A stretch of DNA of 64,000 nucleotides from Smittia aterrima. Taxonomy: Eukaryota > Arthropoda > Insecta > Diptera > Chironomidae. Shown here in pieces: positions 35,439-48,500 of this stretch. The notes beneath the pieces are model-generated. The model saw only the letters and a program-made list of their open reading frames with translations, ran no database searches and was not told the origin of the DNA. The stretch covers positions 18,042,001-18,106,000 of the forward strand of contig CP093831.1 in NCBI GenBank assembly GCA_033063855.1, given 5' to 3'. The stretch's first letter is position 1, and the number at the start of each line of letters is the position of its first letter. The position numbers were made by a program, and so were the translations under genes.

Positions 35439-38400
35439 TTGGATTCGTTTTGCGGGTTCACATTATCCAAATTAAAGCTGTCTAAGCATTGTGACAGGAC
35501 ACAATTTATCACTTTTTTCGTTGCACTCATATTTCATTGCCCTCTCGTCTCCGCCGTTTAGGGATTTTTTTATTTATTTATTTTTCTTATCACTTCGAGA
35601 AGCGAAATGTTCAATTCACATGTGACTAGCGTCCCTTGACCGCAACCTGTTACACTTTTTACACTTTCTTCACTTATACGAGACTTTTATTCTTTCTCTA
35701 TCTTTCTCTAGCGAAACTAAGCATAAAAGTTTCTTTTACATCTACGTCATTAGATCTTGTAATGTTCACATTTGACGACGAAAACACTTTCTCATTATTG
35801 TCTGCAAACTATTTCCTGCAAGAGAAAATGTTTTTCCAAGCACGTTAACGGTTTGGTGCATGGTCAGAAGAAGCAAAAGCTTCAGGCAGTCATTTCGCAA
35901 TTAAATTTTCATTTGACAAGAAAAAATGTCATCATCGTCGACAAGAAGCGCTGCAATTTCTTTTACGGATTAAATTGTTTAAATCCTTTGATGAGATATA
36001 TAAGCTCACTCCATTACGATTTAATTCATGAAACCTGTTGAGGATTCAACTCTTAACGATGCAACGAAGATTACGAATGAAAAGAGATGATCTCAAGTTT
36101 GACTTTAATATGAGACGGAGAAAAGCTTTTTTTCTTCTTCTCCCTCGAGAGTGCTTTTATCGATGCTCGGGTTATAAATCGTTCAAGAGAACTTTTTGAG
36201 ACGTTTCATTGAATGACGTTGCCGTAACTACAACTAAGCGACGATATTTCAATGTCACGAAAAGAAATCATGCCGAAAATAAGTTCTAAACCAATTTAGC
36301 GTGAACCCGATTTGCTATTTTTACTTTTGTTTTTTGGTGGAAAACAAGCCACAAATCAACTTTTACTTAAAAAAAGAATCACTGAATATTTTACGCGATT
36401 TCCACTACACATCAAGTCGTCTGCATTTTTGAAAGAGACGATATCGATAAACGCCTCGACAACTATGTAAAGTAGCACATAGCAGTTAATAGCACACCTA
36501 GACACGCTTTCCTTCTCACTCGCACTCACGTCTTTTGAGTTTTATTCTTTATTCAACAAAGTTGTTGGACATCATTGATGATTTCATTGATTTTAAAGCT
36601 TAAGGCGTTGAGTCTTGACGCGCGAACAGAATCGAAAGATCGACAAAAAGAAAGACAATGAGAGACACTGCAAGGGAGAAAGGTGGCAGCTCGAAAAAGA
36701 GGGAAAAGTGGGTTACAAAGTGAATGAATAGTTTATGAAGGTAAAGCAGGCAAATGTATTGGTCGGGAGGGAAAAAGTACACTGAAGTTAAAAATATCAA
36801 TATTTATGGCGCTTTCCCGATCCACATGTGAACTTACGTAGCCTTTCTCTATCAAGATACATTCTTCGTTGTTGTATTACCACGTCGCGTTTTCGTTCTC
36901 ACCGAATGCTAATTGAAAATGTATAGTAAACTCATACAAGTGCTTGGAGGGTACGATGTCAACTCGTAGCGAATGAGTTGGAATGCACAGATTTGCCTGC
37001 ATGTTGACGGCGGCTGGTATTTTAAATCCCATGGGAAATCAGCCGTTTGTATAGACAAATGGATATTCCCTTTCGTGCGGCTTAAACATCGTATGCATTT
37101 GCTTTTTCTAAAAAAAAGCTTTCTCGTCAGTAAAATTAAAATTTTATTTCCCTTTAGCGTCGAATCAGTTCTTCGTCTCACAAGTCTTCTTCACTCGTCG
37201 TTGCATGTTGTGAATTTAATTTACTGTTGATGGTATCACTTGCTAACGCTACTTTGAATTAAAGTTTCAGAATGAAATTGCTGAATTGCGAAGCGATTTA
37301 ATTGAATTCTTTATTATGATTGCTTAACAATATTCCACGAGCAAACTTTCTCGTTATGATTTCTGCTTTACCACTGATATTTCTTACAATGCCCTTTTCA
37401 TAGTTTGCACCCTCAGAGCTTCTTCTTCTTCTCCTGCTTTTCTTATCGCTCAAAGCGAAACTTTGTTCGCTTCCATTCATTTTTCATGAGATTAGTCAAG
37501 AGGAAAAAAGTTTCTGCAAATCGCTTTTCAAAAGCAGATGTTGAAATTATGTTGCTGAGGAGAGCAAAGCTAAAAAAAACTATTGCAACGGACCAGCGAG
37601 TCGTGAGAAGCGTTTCGTTTTGATGATTTACAGAATTAATTCATCGAGTGAACTCTTTTTGAGCGTTAACATCGGCTTAATTGTTTGTATACACTCAATT
37701 ACAATCGTCGAGCTTTTTTCCCAAGGGAGGAGACTACAGACGTGAATGAGTGAAAGCAGAAGAGAGCGAGAGGAAGAGACAGACAGGCACTCAAGCGGCT
37801 CACGATGAATGAATATGAAAATGCTTATTTATGGCTTCAATCGCGATAAGGCACATGATATTTTCATTATGATTAGGACAGCAAAGGCCTCATCGTCTTC
37901 GTTTATGCGTAAATTTCGATAAAACTCCCACAAACTTTCCATCGTCTAATCCGAAAAGTGTTTCCAAGGGAAAATTCATAATCTTCGCCTCAATCCAAGG
38001 ATTACCACGAAACTTCATCAACTCTTTGATCAAGCGATTCAACAATTAGTCAATTTAGTCAATTTGCTGGTTTTCCCATGTCGAGAGCCCTCATTGAACA
38101 TTTGTAAATGACAAAATCGATTTTCAACTTAGCATGTATGAATTTGAATGAACAAAGTGAAAAGCTCAAGTATTTTTAGTTGAGACCTTCAAGCTCAATG
38201 AAAGAATTGAACTTTCCGTCAAGCAAACAGGAAGTCATTGAGATTGAAATCCGATTGTCGTTTAAGCCAAATTTGTCGCAATTAAATGTTTTACTCGATA
38301 TTGAGCCACAATCATAAAATATTTTCCGAACTTATTGCGTGATTCATGAAATTTTCCACACTTTCATTAATTAATTGAATTAACAGTTTAGTTTTTATCA

Positions 38401-41400
38401 GTTTCTGTTATTAAACATTTAGCACGAATCGGAATCGTCGTCTTTTTATATTCCACGACATGAACTGATTTTCCTTTGCTTTACTTTTAATTGTCACAAA
38501 CAAACCGCACAAGCATAATCTGATTACTTGCATGTAAAAAGGAAACTTAGACGACATGCATTACCGCGATTGATTTTTTTTGCTATCAATTTTTTATTAC
38601 TTGTCAACGCGAGAGCTCTGCGATCGATCATAAACATAATTTATTAAGAGCTTATGCATTTAAATTTCCTCTTCAGAAGAAAATTCTCGCATTTCTCGAA
38701 TAGTATTTAGATTTCTCCTTAATTTTATTTTATCTTTTACCAAGGAAACTTTGTTTCGATCACACTTTCACATTTGATTTTTTAAAATGTTGAAAATAAA
38801 TTTCCACCGAAATATTTTTTTGATGTTTTCTATGGTTAAACACTTAAATTACAAAATAAAACCGAAAGATTATTTTTTTCGATCCTTTCCGAGTGAAATC
38901 CTTTGCGAGACTGAATGTAAAAATGTTGTGAATGCGTCGACGACAATGTTTTCAAGTTGAGCTCAATGTTTCGTTTAGTCTGAAGCTTCAACTTGTAGCA
39001 TAAAACTTGTAACATTAGAACGATGAGTTTCATCTTATTCCTAATTTATGTAGTTTGAAGCTTATTTATTTGATTAAATTGAAATGAAATAAGTGACAAA
39101 ACATGTAAACGACTTCCTTTCTCCTTCTTAACTTTTCGTTACTCTCGTTGTAACAAAAATGTTTTTATTCCATGAGGGCAAACTCTAGGCCTATGGGAAT
39201 CAGCTTTTTGGTAAAAGTTTCAGTTTGATGGAGATGTCGTAAATATCTTTTAGCTTTATGAGAAGACTACAAGAGGATTTATAGCACGAAAGTCTATTTA
39301 TTCTACTGGCAGGGAGTCGTCGATAGAACGTCTCACGAACCTTCAACTCTCCTTTTCGCTCTCTCTCTCTCATTCAGGAACAAACAAAACTAAATCTCCT
39401 CATACGACTTCACAGTCCATTTCCTGTCGAAATGTGTCGATCGAGAAAATTGAAAGCGGACGTGACGGTGCGAATGGTCAGCAGAAGGAGAAAGGAAAAA
39501 ATGTCTATTTGTCTGCCGAAGCTTCATTTGATTTTATGATTTTCGTTGGTCCCTCCGTGTGTGCTGTCATTAAATATTGAACGACCCATAAGCTGTACTT
39601 AATACTTTGTGTACAAAACCAAAAGAGTGAAGGAAAGTCCACGAGACAAAGCACAAAAAGCAAACAACATGAATTTAATTATTAGCATTAATGTTTTATG
39701 AATCTCATTTTCATTTTCGGAAGCGACGAGCTCCCTCATTAACCTATTTCTGATTCGATTACCTAGGCCTAATGCTTAAATCATTCTTAGCGGAAGGCAA
39801 AAATTGTGTTCGAGGAATTTGGCAGAAGTTCGAGTCGTAAAATTGCTGCGAGTCATGAGAAATATTTAACCTGAAACTCAGAAAACCCAAATCCACTCCG
39901 AAACAATATTTTCTTTCTTTGAAATTTTTTTTCCGACGCAATAGCTGAAAGCTTTAACGAGCTTTACAGCGTGGAACTGTGACCAAAGCACGTCCGATTA
40001 AGGTTGAAAAGCAAAGCAACTTTACCGAACTTAATCTTTGTCTTTGTGGTTTATTTGCTTCGAAAGTTTATTTCGTTTGCATTTTTCATGTTTATTCGTA
40101 TCGTGAAGTGAACAACTGTAAACAAAAGAGGGCAAAGTTTTAATGAAATTTTAATATTTCACTTTCTCCCGCATCGTAATTGCATAATGAAAATATTTCT
40201 TAGCGCAGCTCTTTTTTCTTCCCCAGATCTCGATTTATTTTAAATGAGTTTTTCGACTTTTCCTTTTAAAATTGCTTGCTTTACTGTTTTCAATGTTTGC
40301 TTGAATGTTGAAAGCTCTCGCAACGAAACTTGTTGCATTGCTCAGATGATTCAAAACCAGACAAGACAGATATGACGTCATTAGTTTGCAATGCTCGTAA
40401 ATTGTTTGTCTTGCTCTCTTACTTACTAAAATAAGTAATTCAGATAAAAATTTAAATTTATTCTTGGAAAATTTATGACAACCTCTAAAATAAAATTACA
40501 GTGGATTTTCATGTCAACGAGAGCGAAATAAAAAGAAAGCTTTACGACCCGTAAAACTCGCATCAAGTATCAATCTCGCGGATAAAATTTCTCCGAAAGT
40601 GTTTTGCATGCATGTTTTGCAATAGCTGAACGAAATTTAGATTTCCAATGATTTAGGAAATAAATAACGAGATAAAGAAGCTTTATTCTATTTTAATTTA
40701 TCTATGAAGTCATTACCACTTTTCCTAAATTCATGCGATTTCACGATGATATTTTGCATTCATCTTTACATTATCGATTTTTCAGTATATTTTCTTCTTC
40801 AATGTGAAAATCCCCAACGATATAAAAGTCTGTTTCTTCGTCATCAAACTGTGAAAGCCTCTGCACATTCTGAGAAAAACAAAGCGAGCAAAGTTTGACG
40901 GAAATAAGTCAACAGGTGTGATTGAAGAAATATTTACTTGACGCCTCTCTCTTTCTTTCACAAATGTTTATCAAAGCTTTAAGACGCATAAGGATATGTA
41001 AGACGACACTCAACTGTGCCGAGCTCTTTGGTTTGAGTTACTCAAGGAGAAAAAGGAAAATGAAACTTCAAGAAAATTCTCTTATTCTTCTTAAGCAACG
41101 AGAATCTTGTTTTCTGAGTGTCACTTGAGTTAATCGAGATTTACGAGTAGTTTTTCCACTAATGCTTAGAGGAAGCGTTTTAATGTAAACTCGTTCTCCT
41201 TAACTGTGAATATTTAATAACTGTGCTTCAACGTAATTTTCCGCGAAGCTTCAATGAGATCTTTGAAACCTTCCGGGGCAATTTTTCTCCCCGTGAATGT
41301 TCAACCTTCTCGAAACGATCTAATAAAAAGAAGTTATGAGAGTTTATTTCACTTCCAAGCTGCTTTACCTAAAAGTTTACATAAAATGGTAACAAACTTA

Positions 41401-41587
41401 ATTGCCATAATTTTTTTTTTCGTTCCACTCTAATCTAGATTATGGATAATGCACAACTTTTTTTTTTATTTAAGAGTAATTTAACCCGCCGACCTTCGCT
41501 AATTTCTTTTCCACATCAAATTATTTCTAGCTTTCAACTGAAGAGCACGTGAATTTTTCCCAGACGACCGGAGTTTATCGACGACTC
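35439..41587. other. Intergenic region upstream of KCNQ and lipase 3
   Basis: No coding exon is supported on either strand. Some of the interval next to 35.44 kb must be KCNQ 5' UTR or promoter. Open frames such as 36909-37181 and 37298-37480 overlap each other on both strands and show no domain. Confidence 0.4.
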
Positions 41588-43485
41588 ATGGAAGGTTATT
41601 TATTCAGCATAATTCTCGGTGAGTTTACTCTCGCTTCTTTGAATCAACAAATTATGCTGACGGGACCGAAATATCGCGAGCATCAATTAATTAAGAGAAA
41701 ATGCATTTCATTTTGCCACTTTGACTCTGCAAATATTCATTAATCGTCATTATCGACCACAGCGATTAATTTCATAAATTAAATATAATAAAATGATTCT
41801 GACATGTGATTTCTTAATGCATCTCAGTTTTCGTGGCATGGCAAATGACATCGCTCATGAGTTAGGGCACATAAAAATATACAGCAATTTTTCATTTTCT
41901 TTTGTGAACAAACAAGTCAGTTTCCTTACGCAGGAAAAGGGTGAAGAAATGAAATAAATTTCTCGTCAGTATGTCAACGAGTTGTCGTGAAGAAGGGAAC
42001 GTCAAGCGGCATTTTCAGGAGCTACGCAACGCTAATGGAAAACTCTAATGATGATTAATTGTCTTTCATGTTAGGGTTGTTCGCGACAGTGGCAAGCTCA
42101 CAGCAAAGTGAAGACTCATCCCTGGACAATCCTTGTCACTTGATCAACAATCGTACATGTCCTGATCCGGAAGTGCGTTTCTTTTTATTTACTCGTTCCA
42201 ACATTGACGAGCAGCAGCTTATTTACATCGATGACACGTCCGAAGCTTCTAATCTCACTTCATCATATTTTGATCCACAAAAACCTAGTAAAATCATCAA
42301 ATACTTTCTAAAATCATTAATCAACTGAACTTTCGCCTTTCATTGAAAGCTAAAATCATCATCCACGGATTTAGAAGTGACATGTACCTAACTCCTTTAT
42401 TTCAAATGAAAGCTGGTGAGCTGGCAAGTTCCGATTTATCTATGAAGAACTGTAAATAAATTAACTCATTAAATACAAGAATATCTACGACGGGGCTCAT
42501 TCAATATTTTCTTTGTCGACTGGTCTAACCTCTCATCGAGCCTTTGTTATCCTGCTGTCGTTCACAACATACAACACGTTGGTTTGTGCATAGGACAACT
42601 CGTCAATCGTATCAGAGATGTTGGTAGTATGAATGTCCATGTCATCGGCTTTAGTCTTGGCGCTCAAGTTACGAATTATGTCGCTACCAGCTTGAAACCG
42701 AATTATCTTTTACCTCGCATCACTGGTAAGTCTTTTGTGTTTCAACTGTGTAAGCTTTCTTCATGTTTCTTTGAGAAGGATTGGACCCGGCGTTGCCGCT
42801 TTTTACAACGAGCGATAAAGCACATAAACTCGATCCGTCTGATGCAGAGTTTGTTGATGTTTTCCATTGCAATGTAAGCTAAAGCATATCATGACTAAAT
42901 GTGATTAAAGCTGTTTGTTCATTTTCTCTTTTACGAAGAGTTTTATGCAAGGGCAAATCAAACGCTGCGGGCATGCTGACTTCTACTATAATGGAATGGG
43001 ACCGTTTCAACCGGGTTGTGGCAACGGTGAGCATGAATAATGAACTTACGACTGTCGTTACATGTGATCAAACAAAGTTTTCTGAAAATACTTTTCTAGA
43101 TATGTTTGGATGTCCACACCACAGATGTGCCGAATATTTCTTGGAGTCTATTTTTTCACCTTTGGGATTCTATGGATGGAAATGTGAAAGTTATTTTCAG
43201 TATGTCCTAGGACAGTGTCCTTATGAAGATAGAGATATGACGTTGGCTGGCGAATATTGTGATAGATCAACTCGCGGAATGTTTCTTGTGGCCACAAATT
43301 CAATTTCACCATTTGCGAAGGGTCGCGCTGTCGCTGCTCGCGTGACGATGGAAACTTCAAGCTACACGTTGGACAAAAAAGAACGTTTAGCAGCTTTTGA
43401 CATTCAGGGGAAACTCCTTCGAAACTTTCAGAGAGGGGCGAGAGTTCAGTTGATTAATAAATTTGGAAAAGTAACCGATAATTAA
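41588..43485 (+). CDS. Secreted pancreatic-type lipase 3, C-terminal extension
   Basis: The exons are 41588-41618, 42075-42287, 42350-42415, 42480-42725, 42779-42873, 42939-43026 and 43100-43485, giving 374 residues with consistent phases. The signal peptide is split across exons 1 and 2 (MEGYLFSIIL + GLFATVASS). Motifs are IIIHGFRSDM, FFVDWSNL, the nucleophile in VIGFSLGAQV, the acid in GLDPALP and the histidine in CPHHRCAEYF, where the usual CSH reads CPHH. The domain ends at VATNSISPFAKG as in lipase 2, but about 50 more residues follow (from RAVAARVTMETSSYTL to KVTDN), absent from lipases 1 and 2. This extension may be related to the second (PLAT-like) domain of vertebrate lipases, but is too short for all of it. 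AATAAA lies at 43487-43492. Confidence 0.9.
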
Positions 43486-43492
43486 GAATAAA

Positions 43493-45583
43493 AGTTCGTA
43501 TGATTCTTCTCACAAGGTTAACTAGTTCACTCGAAATGTAATCGATTAAAAAGCATAAGACACTCGAAATATAAAGAAGAAGTTAGCTGTCGACTTAATT
43601 GATTGTTTCTAAAGCCATTCAAGCTTCAGCTGAGCACACAACGAAGTGATAAGAAAGTTTTCAACAACCACATTTAATATTATTTTGGATGATGGAATTA
43701 AAACTTTTCCGTTGCATTCTTCATTCAAAGCAAAGTTTCTCGATGAAGTTACCATCTTAACACCTTTTTCGTGAGATGCTTGAAGCTATTTCTGTTGCTG
43801 TCTATTTGAAAAAAGTTTTGCATCGTCGTTGAAAACATTGGTTCGCCGAATTAGCTTTGAGAAGATTGTTTCCTGTTTTATGTGCTCCGGGTTATTTCAG
43901 TTGCTTCATTGGAATGCTTTTGAATGTTATATACGAGCTATACGTGAGAATCGCGACGCTAGTTGAACAATTTCTTTCAAACAATGAAATAACTTAACGC
44001 ATCGAACAACAAAGGCAACTTTGCAATTGCTTTAACAGACAGCACAAAACTGTCTTGTTATGTTTGTTTTTCTGTGCAATCTCATTGTACAATAGCGGAA
44101 GAATAATCAAACACAAAAAAAGAGTTTTCATGTTGCTCTGGTAGAATTCGCTGTTTCAAAATGAGTAGATCGGAATGAAGTGAATCGGAATGGCGCTTGG
44201 ACAACGGAGCACTTTTCCTGATTCGCAATAAAGACAAAGCTCAAAGTTATTCAAAGACAAATCTTTGAGCTTAAGAAATAAAATGTTTCTTAAAATGATT
44301 TCAAACAATGTAATGTCTTTTGCTTTAATCTTCCCTAATTGCTTTGTCAAAAAAATATTTTTTCAATGTAGAATTCGTTTCAAAGAATTCAACAGAATTC
44401 TTTTATTTAATTTTTAATTAGACGACAGTGTCTCTTAGCTTTTTATGTTTAACTAGTTTTTCCGTGCGGCTATGCCGCCCGTCGAAAGGAATCTCTTCGA
44501 GTTTTCCCGAAGTTTTGGGTTCATGAACGACGCCGCTAGTTCATTTTTCGCCACCACTTGCGCTTTAGTCGAGCGTAACGCCACAGACAGAAGGAAAGAA
44601 TTTCGGATCAAGACGAATCTTATTATTATATATATTATATAATTGGTATTCTATCTACCCTGAAATTCGAGGTACTAAAATCGAGAACACCTTAAGCACA
44701 ATCCAGGATTGTCAATCCTGAACCTCCCTAATATTATGACTCCCGAATTAAGGATTTCACTCTTAAAGGATTGTTTCAGAGATTCATAGATTTGCTGCTC
44801 TCCACTTGATTGCCAGATTTGTTACAGTGAGAAGAGTTCAAAACTGACTATTACTGTATATCAAGACAACTATTATTTCAATCTAATTGATTTGCAAATT
44901 ATTTTTTAATAAGAAAACAAGATTCATGATTTATCTTATTTATTGCCAAAGGGAAAATTACAACATCAAATTGATATAATTTACATCGAATGTTTAAATA
45001 ATTAGTTAGTAAACGGGAAAGTTCTGTAAAAGCTTTAACTTTTTTCAACACCACGAGAAGGCCTTTCAATTAATCTGTTGATTAGATCATTTAATTAAAT
45101 ATCGAACCACCCATAATTAGTTATGACTTTGGATTAATGCTTAATTTGCGACAAATTGAGGTTTAAAATTTTGTCGAAGCCTCAAAGGGAACAGCTGAAG
45201 TTCATTTTCACTCTCTCCTTAAACTTTTATTGATACGCACAGCAGTTTTGGATTTCTCGTTGCTCAAATTTACATTTCAGTTTAAGGTTTAATAAAAAGT
45301 AAAATTGTGTAGGGGTTGCTTCTGTGGTTGCGCAATTTCCAACGAAATCTCATCAGTCGAGAATTTTTTTTTTATTTTCATCATCAGCAGTTAACTTCAC
45401 AACATTTCAACATTAGACTCTACGGATGTTCGCATTAAAGTTATGAGATCGTCGTGAAAATTTCGCAAGCCATTTGTCTAGCTAATCAACCCTTTTTGTT
45501 ATTCAAGTGCTTTGGGGTCAAAATGTAACAATGCCTAGTTTTTACTCTGGTCAAATTTAATCAAAAAGATTTTCGCTTAATCA
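43493..45583. other. Intergenic region between lipase 3 and Hdc
   Basis: No gene was seen. It contains the GC-richer block described at 44461-44731. TTTATT near 45226 could be the minus-strand polyadenylation signal of Hdc. Confidence 0.4.
44461..44731 (+). mobile_element. Possible non-autonomous Helitron-like or LINE remnant
   Basis: The block starts TCCGTGCGGCTATGCCGCCC, containing the palindrome GCGGCTATGCCGC, and is clearly richer in GC than its surroundings. An ACAGACAG stretch (44583) leads to a TA-rich tract (44621-44643). A perfect hairpin, CAGGATTG-T-CAATCCTG, lies at 44704-44720 and is followed 7 bases later by CTAA and then T. A terminal hairpin before CTRR-T is the rule for Helitron 3' ends, and Helentrons insert between two T bases, as here. 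ACAGACAG plus a TA-rich tail also occurs at the 3' ends of some LINEs. No coding region and no second copy were seen in the window. Confidence 0.3.
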
Positions 45584-48500
45584 CTAAAGTTTCAAAATGT
45601 CATGTCCACACTTTTGACAAATCAAACCGGAGCTGACAATAGTTTCAGGGCTTAATTGTGTTAGACTACGAAACACGAAGTCATTGTCGGATTCTTTTAA
45701 TTTTCTATTAAATTTCTCATCGAATGTCTCAAAAAATCTTGCTTCAAACTCCTCAAATTTCACGAAATTTTCTTCAAAATGTAAACATTGCTCGTCAACG
45801 AAATTCTCCATCGGCGAGAGTGGCTTAGTGGCAGCTTCATCGTCAAGTGTCCATTGGAACTTTAACTGGTGGTTGTCTTTATTTCTTGTCGTCTTTGTGC
45901 CATTTGATGCCTTAGTTAAGCTCCGCCACGGTGGCGATAAAGCTGAAAGCTCTTCGCCGAAGAGAGGCAAAGAATATTTCCTGAAATCTTTTTGTGGTGG
46001 CGACAAAAGATCTGGATTCTCCTTCATTCCAAATATTTTGTTGTAAAACGAGAACCGAATGGCTGGATTCGGATCTGACTGTCGTTTTTCGGGAAAATAG
46101 TTGGAACGAACGTCTTGGCATCGTTTTTTGGGAAATTCGTATGAACAATCTGTTGATTTATTTTCATCGATCCTATTTAAACTTGAAAAGGGTGACGAAG
46201 AAAAAATATTCGGAGATAATTCCTAAAGGGAAAAAGCTTTGAAAGTTTATCCAAGACACACATAAGAACCTCTCAACTGTTAGCTTTTGAATTTCCCCAA
46301 TACGTTGGTAAGCTTTAGCGTTCTTACCTTAGATAAAAGAAAGTTATGATGAATCGCTTCTACGTCCGCACTGAAGGATCTTGTGCTTTGGGACAGAAAT
46401 GGAGTCAGCTCGGGTTCATAACCTATTTTAAAAGAATCTACTATAATTTTTCATTCTTGAAAAGAATCTACAAAGCATCTAATTTAGGATTTTACTTGCC
46501 AAAATATTTGGTTTCTAATTTCGAGCTGCTAAATAGGAATTACAATCATTTTCGAGAGCTAATACCTTGCTTTCGTACCTTCCGAGTTATTCTGCTCATC
46601 GGTTTCTTCAATTGCTTGCTGGGTTTCACCGTTGGTCGTATTACTCGGCTCGATGCCTTGAATAGCTAGATCCATTCGTGAGTCGAGAGAGAATTGACGA
46701 CCAGACATTAAAATCCCACGAACTCGTCTGCGCATAGCGGGCGAATCCTGATTCTTCGATGATAAAAAATATTGTTAGATATCTGTCAGCTTACCAGTTG
46801 TAGAACATGATTGTTGATTAGACTTACCGCAATTCTGATGCCAGCATAAGCTTTTGCCAAGAACTCGTCGGCATCGATGATTGCAGCGAAACTTCCGTTA
46901 ACTACCTTCGGCGACATTGGACTGTTGGCCAACAGTAGCGACGATCCAAAAGCTTCATTTTTCTCTCGAGTTTCTTAAAGTGAAGACAGAAAGCTTTTCA
47001 CAACGAATTCATCTAACATTTATGATGATTTTATGTAAATGATGGCAATTTGTATTCTCAAGTCTTCAACATTTATTTCCTCTCTTTCTCATGTAACATG
47101 TTCAAGCAGATCGTCATCTCGAAAATGATTTCGCTAATGTTCAACTAATTCCATTTGATTTTCTTTTTCTCTGATCTTATCAGCGATAGCAAAAGCTTAC
47201 AAGTTAGCAGTTTAGTTGTCATAAAACCAGATCGCGTGTGAGCGAGTGCGTGGTGCGTCTGGAGGCTTTTGCTTTTATTTTGTAATAATGATTAAACAAC
47301 TTACCTTTGAGCGAAACTCGCTTATCGATCTTAACATTGCATTCCTCTAAAATCTCACATGCAACCGCTCGAATCTCGTTCCAATCCTTGATTATGTCAT
47401 CGCTTGTTGTTCGAGTTGAAGTAACTGTGAAACGAATAACGTATTTGCCTTTTAAAGATGCAGGAACTGCATGGATATTCCCTCGATGATTCAATCGCTT
47501 CAACAGCTGAGACAATAAGAAAACGAATTCGAATAAAAATCCCATCTAAATTGACTGAAGCGAACCGCTCAATTACCTTCTCCGTCAGCTCATTTTCACC
47601 TCTCAAGCGGAACACGACCATGCCTGTCGAGAATAGTGGAATATATTTAAAAAATGATTAAGCCATCACAAAATTACTCATTTACCTAAGTGTCTAGCTG
47701 CTGGGATCTCAAAACGATGATCTGCCAAGACAAGCGCTTCAAACTTCTGAGCCAGTCTAACACCTTCACGAATGTGTTTCTGCAAGCCATGAACGCCATA
47801 ATTTCTTATCACAAACCATAGCTTTAGCGATCGAAATCGCTTGCTAAGGGGAATCTGCCAGTGCTTTATTAGATGAAATTGAGATTAGTCAAGGAGATTG
47901 CTCTGAACTTAGAACTTCTCATGAAGTGAAAGCCTTCTCACCATGTAATCAATCGCTAATCCAGAATTCTCGTGCTGTAGGTAAAGCGGTTCGACGTTAA
48001 ACGTTCTATGTAAAGCTGCACTATTTGTGACCCTGGAGATTCAGAGTGAAATTCTTAAATATACAGAAAATTTCCTCAATCAAAAGTGTCTGATATCAGC
48101 ACTAGATGTTTACGTTTAATTATTCCGCTCTACGGATTCCCGCCTTTCTTTCTTTCCATGGCCATAAATATATTCACACGCCGTTTCGTTTTCCCGGGAA
48201 TCGGCGTTAAATTAATAAGAGACATAGAAAACGGCTTGGCGATGGTGAAGAAATCCGTTACCCAACACTGATAATAATGGACAAGAAAATCAACTCGAGA
48301 AGCATAAATGCATCGAATCGACGACGCCAGTGAATCTCGCATATATGAATTCAATTAATTCTTACGTCGTCTTTCTTGCAACTAGCGGCTTAATATCTTG
48401 GGACTTATTAACTTGTCGCAGTTCTTTCTCTTCCTTCTTAATTGCTTTTGCTTCTGAACGCCCACAAGATCAAGGATTTCATTGTTGTTTAATGGTCTTT

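Noticed and set aside
35177..35485. 102-codon + strand open frame with hydrophobic stretch
   Set aside because: Antisense to the first KCNQ exon.
45684..46046. 120-codon + strand open frame
   Set aside because: Antisense shadow of the last Hdc exon.
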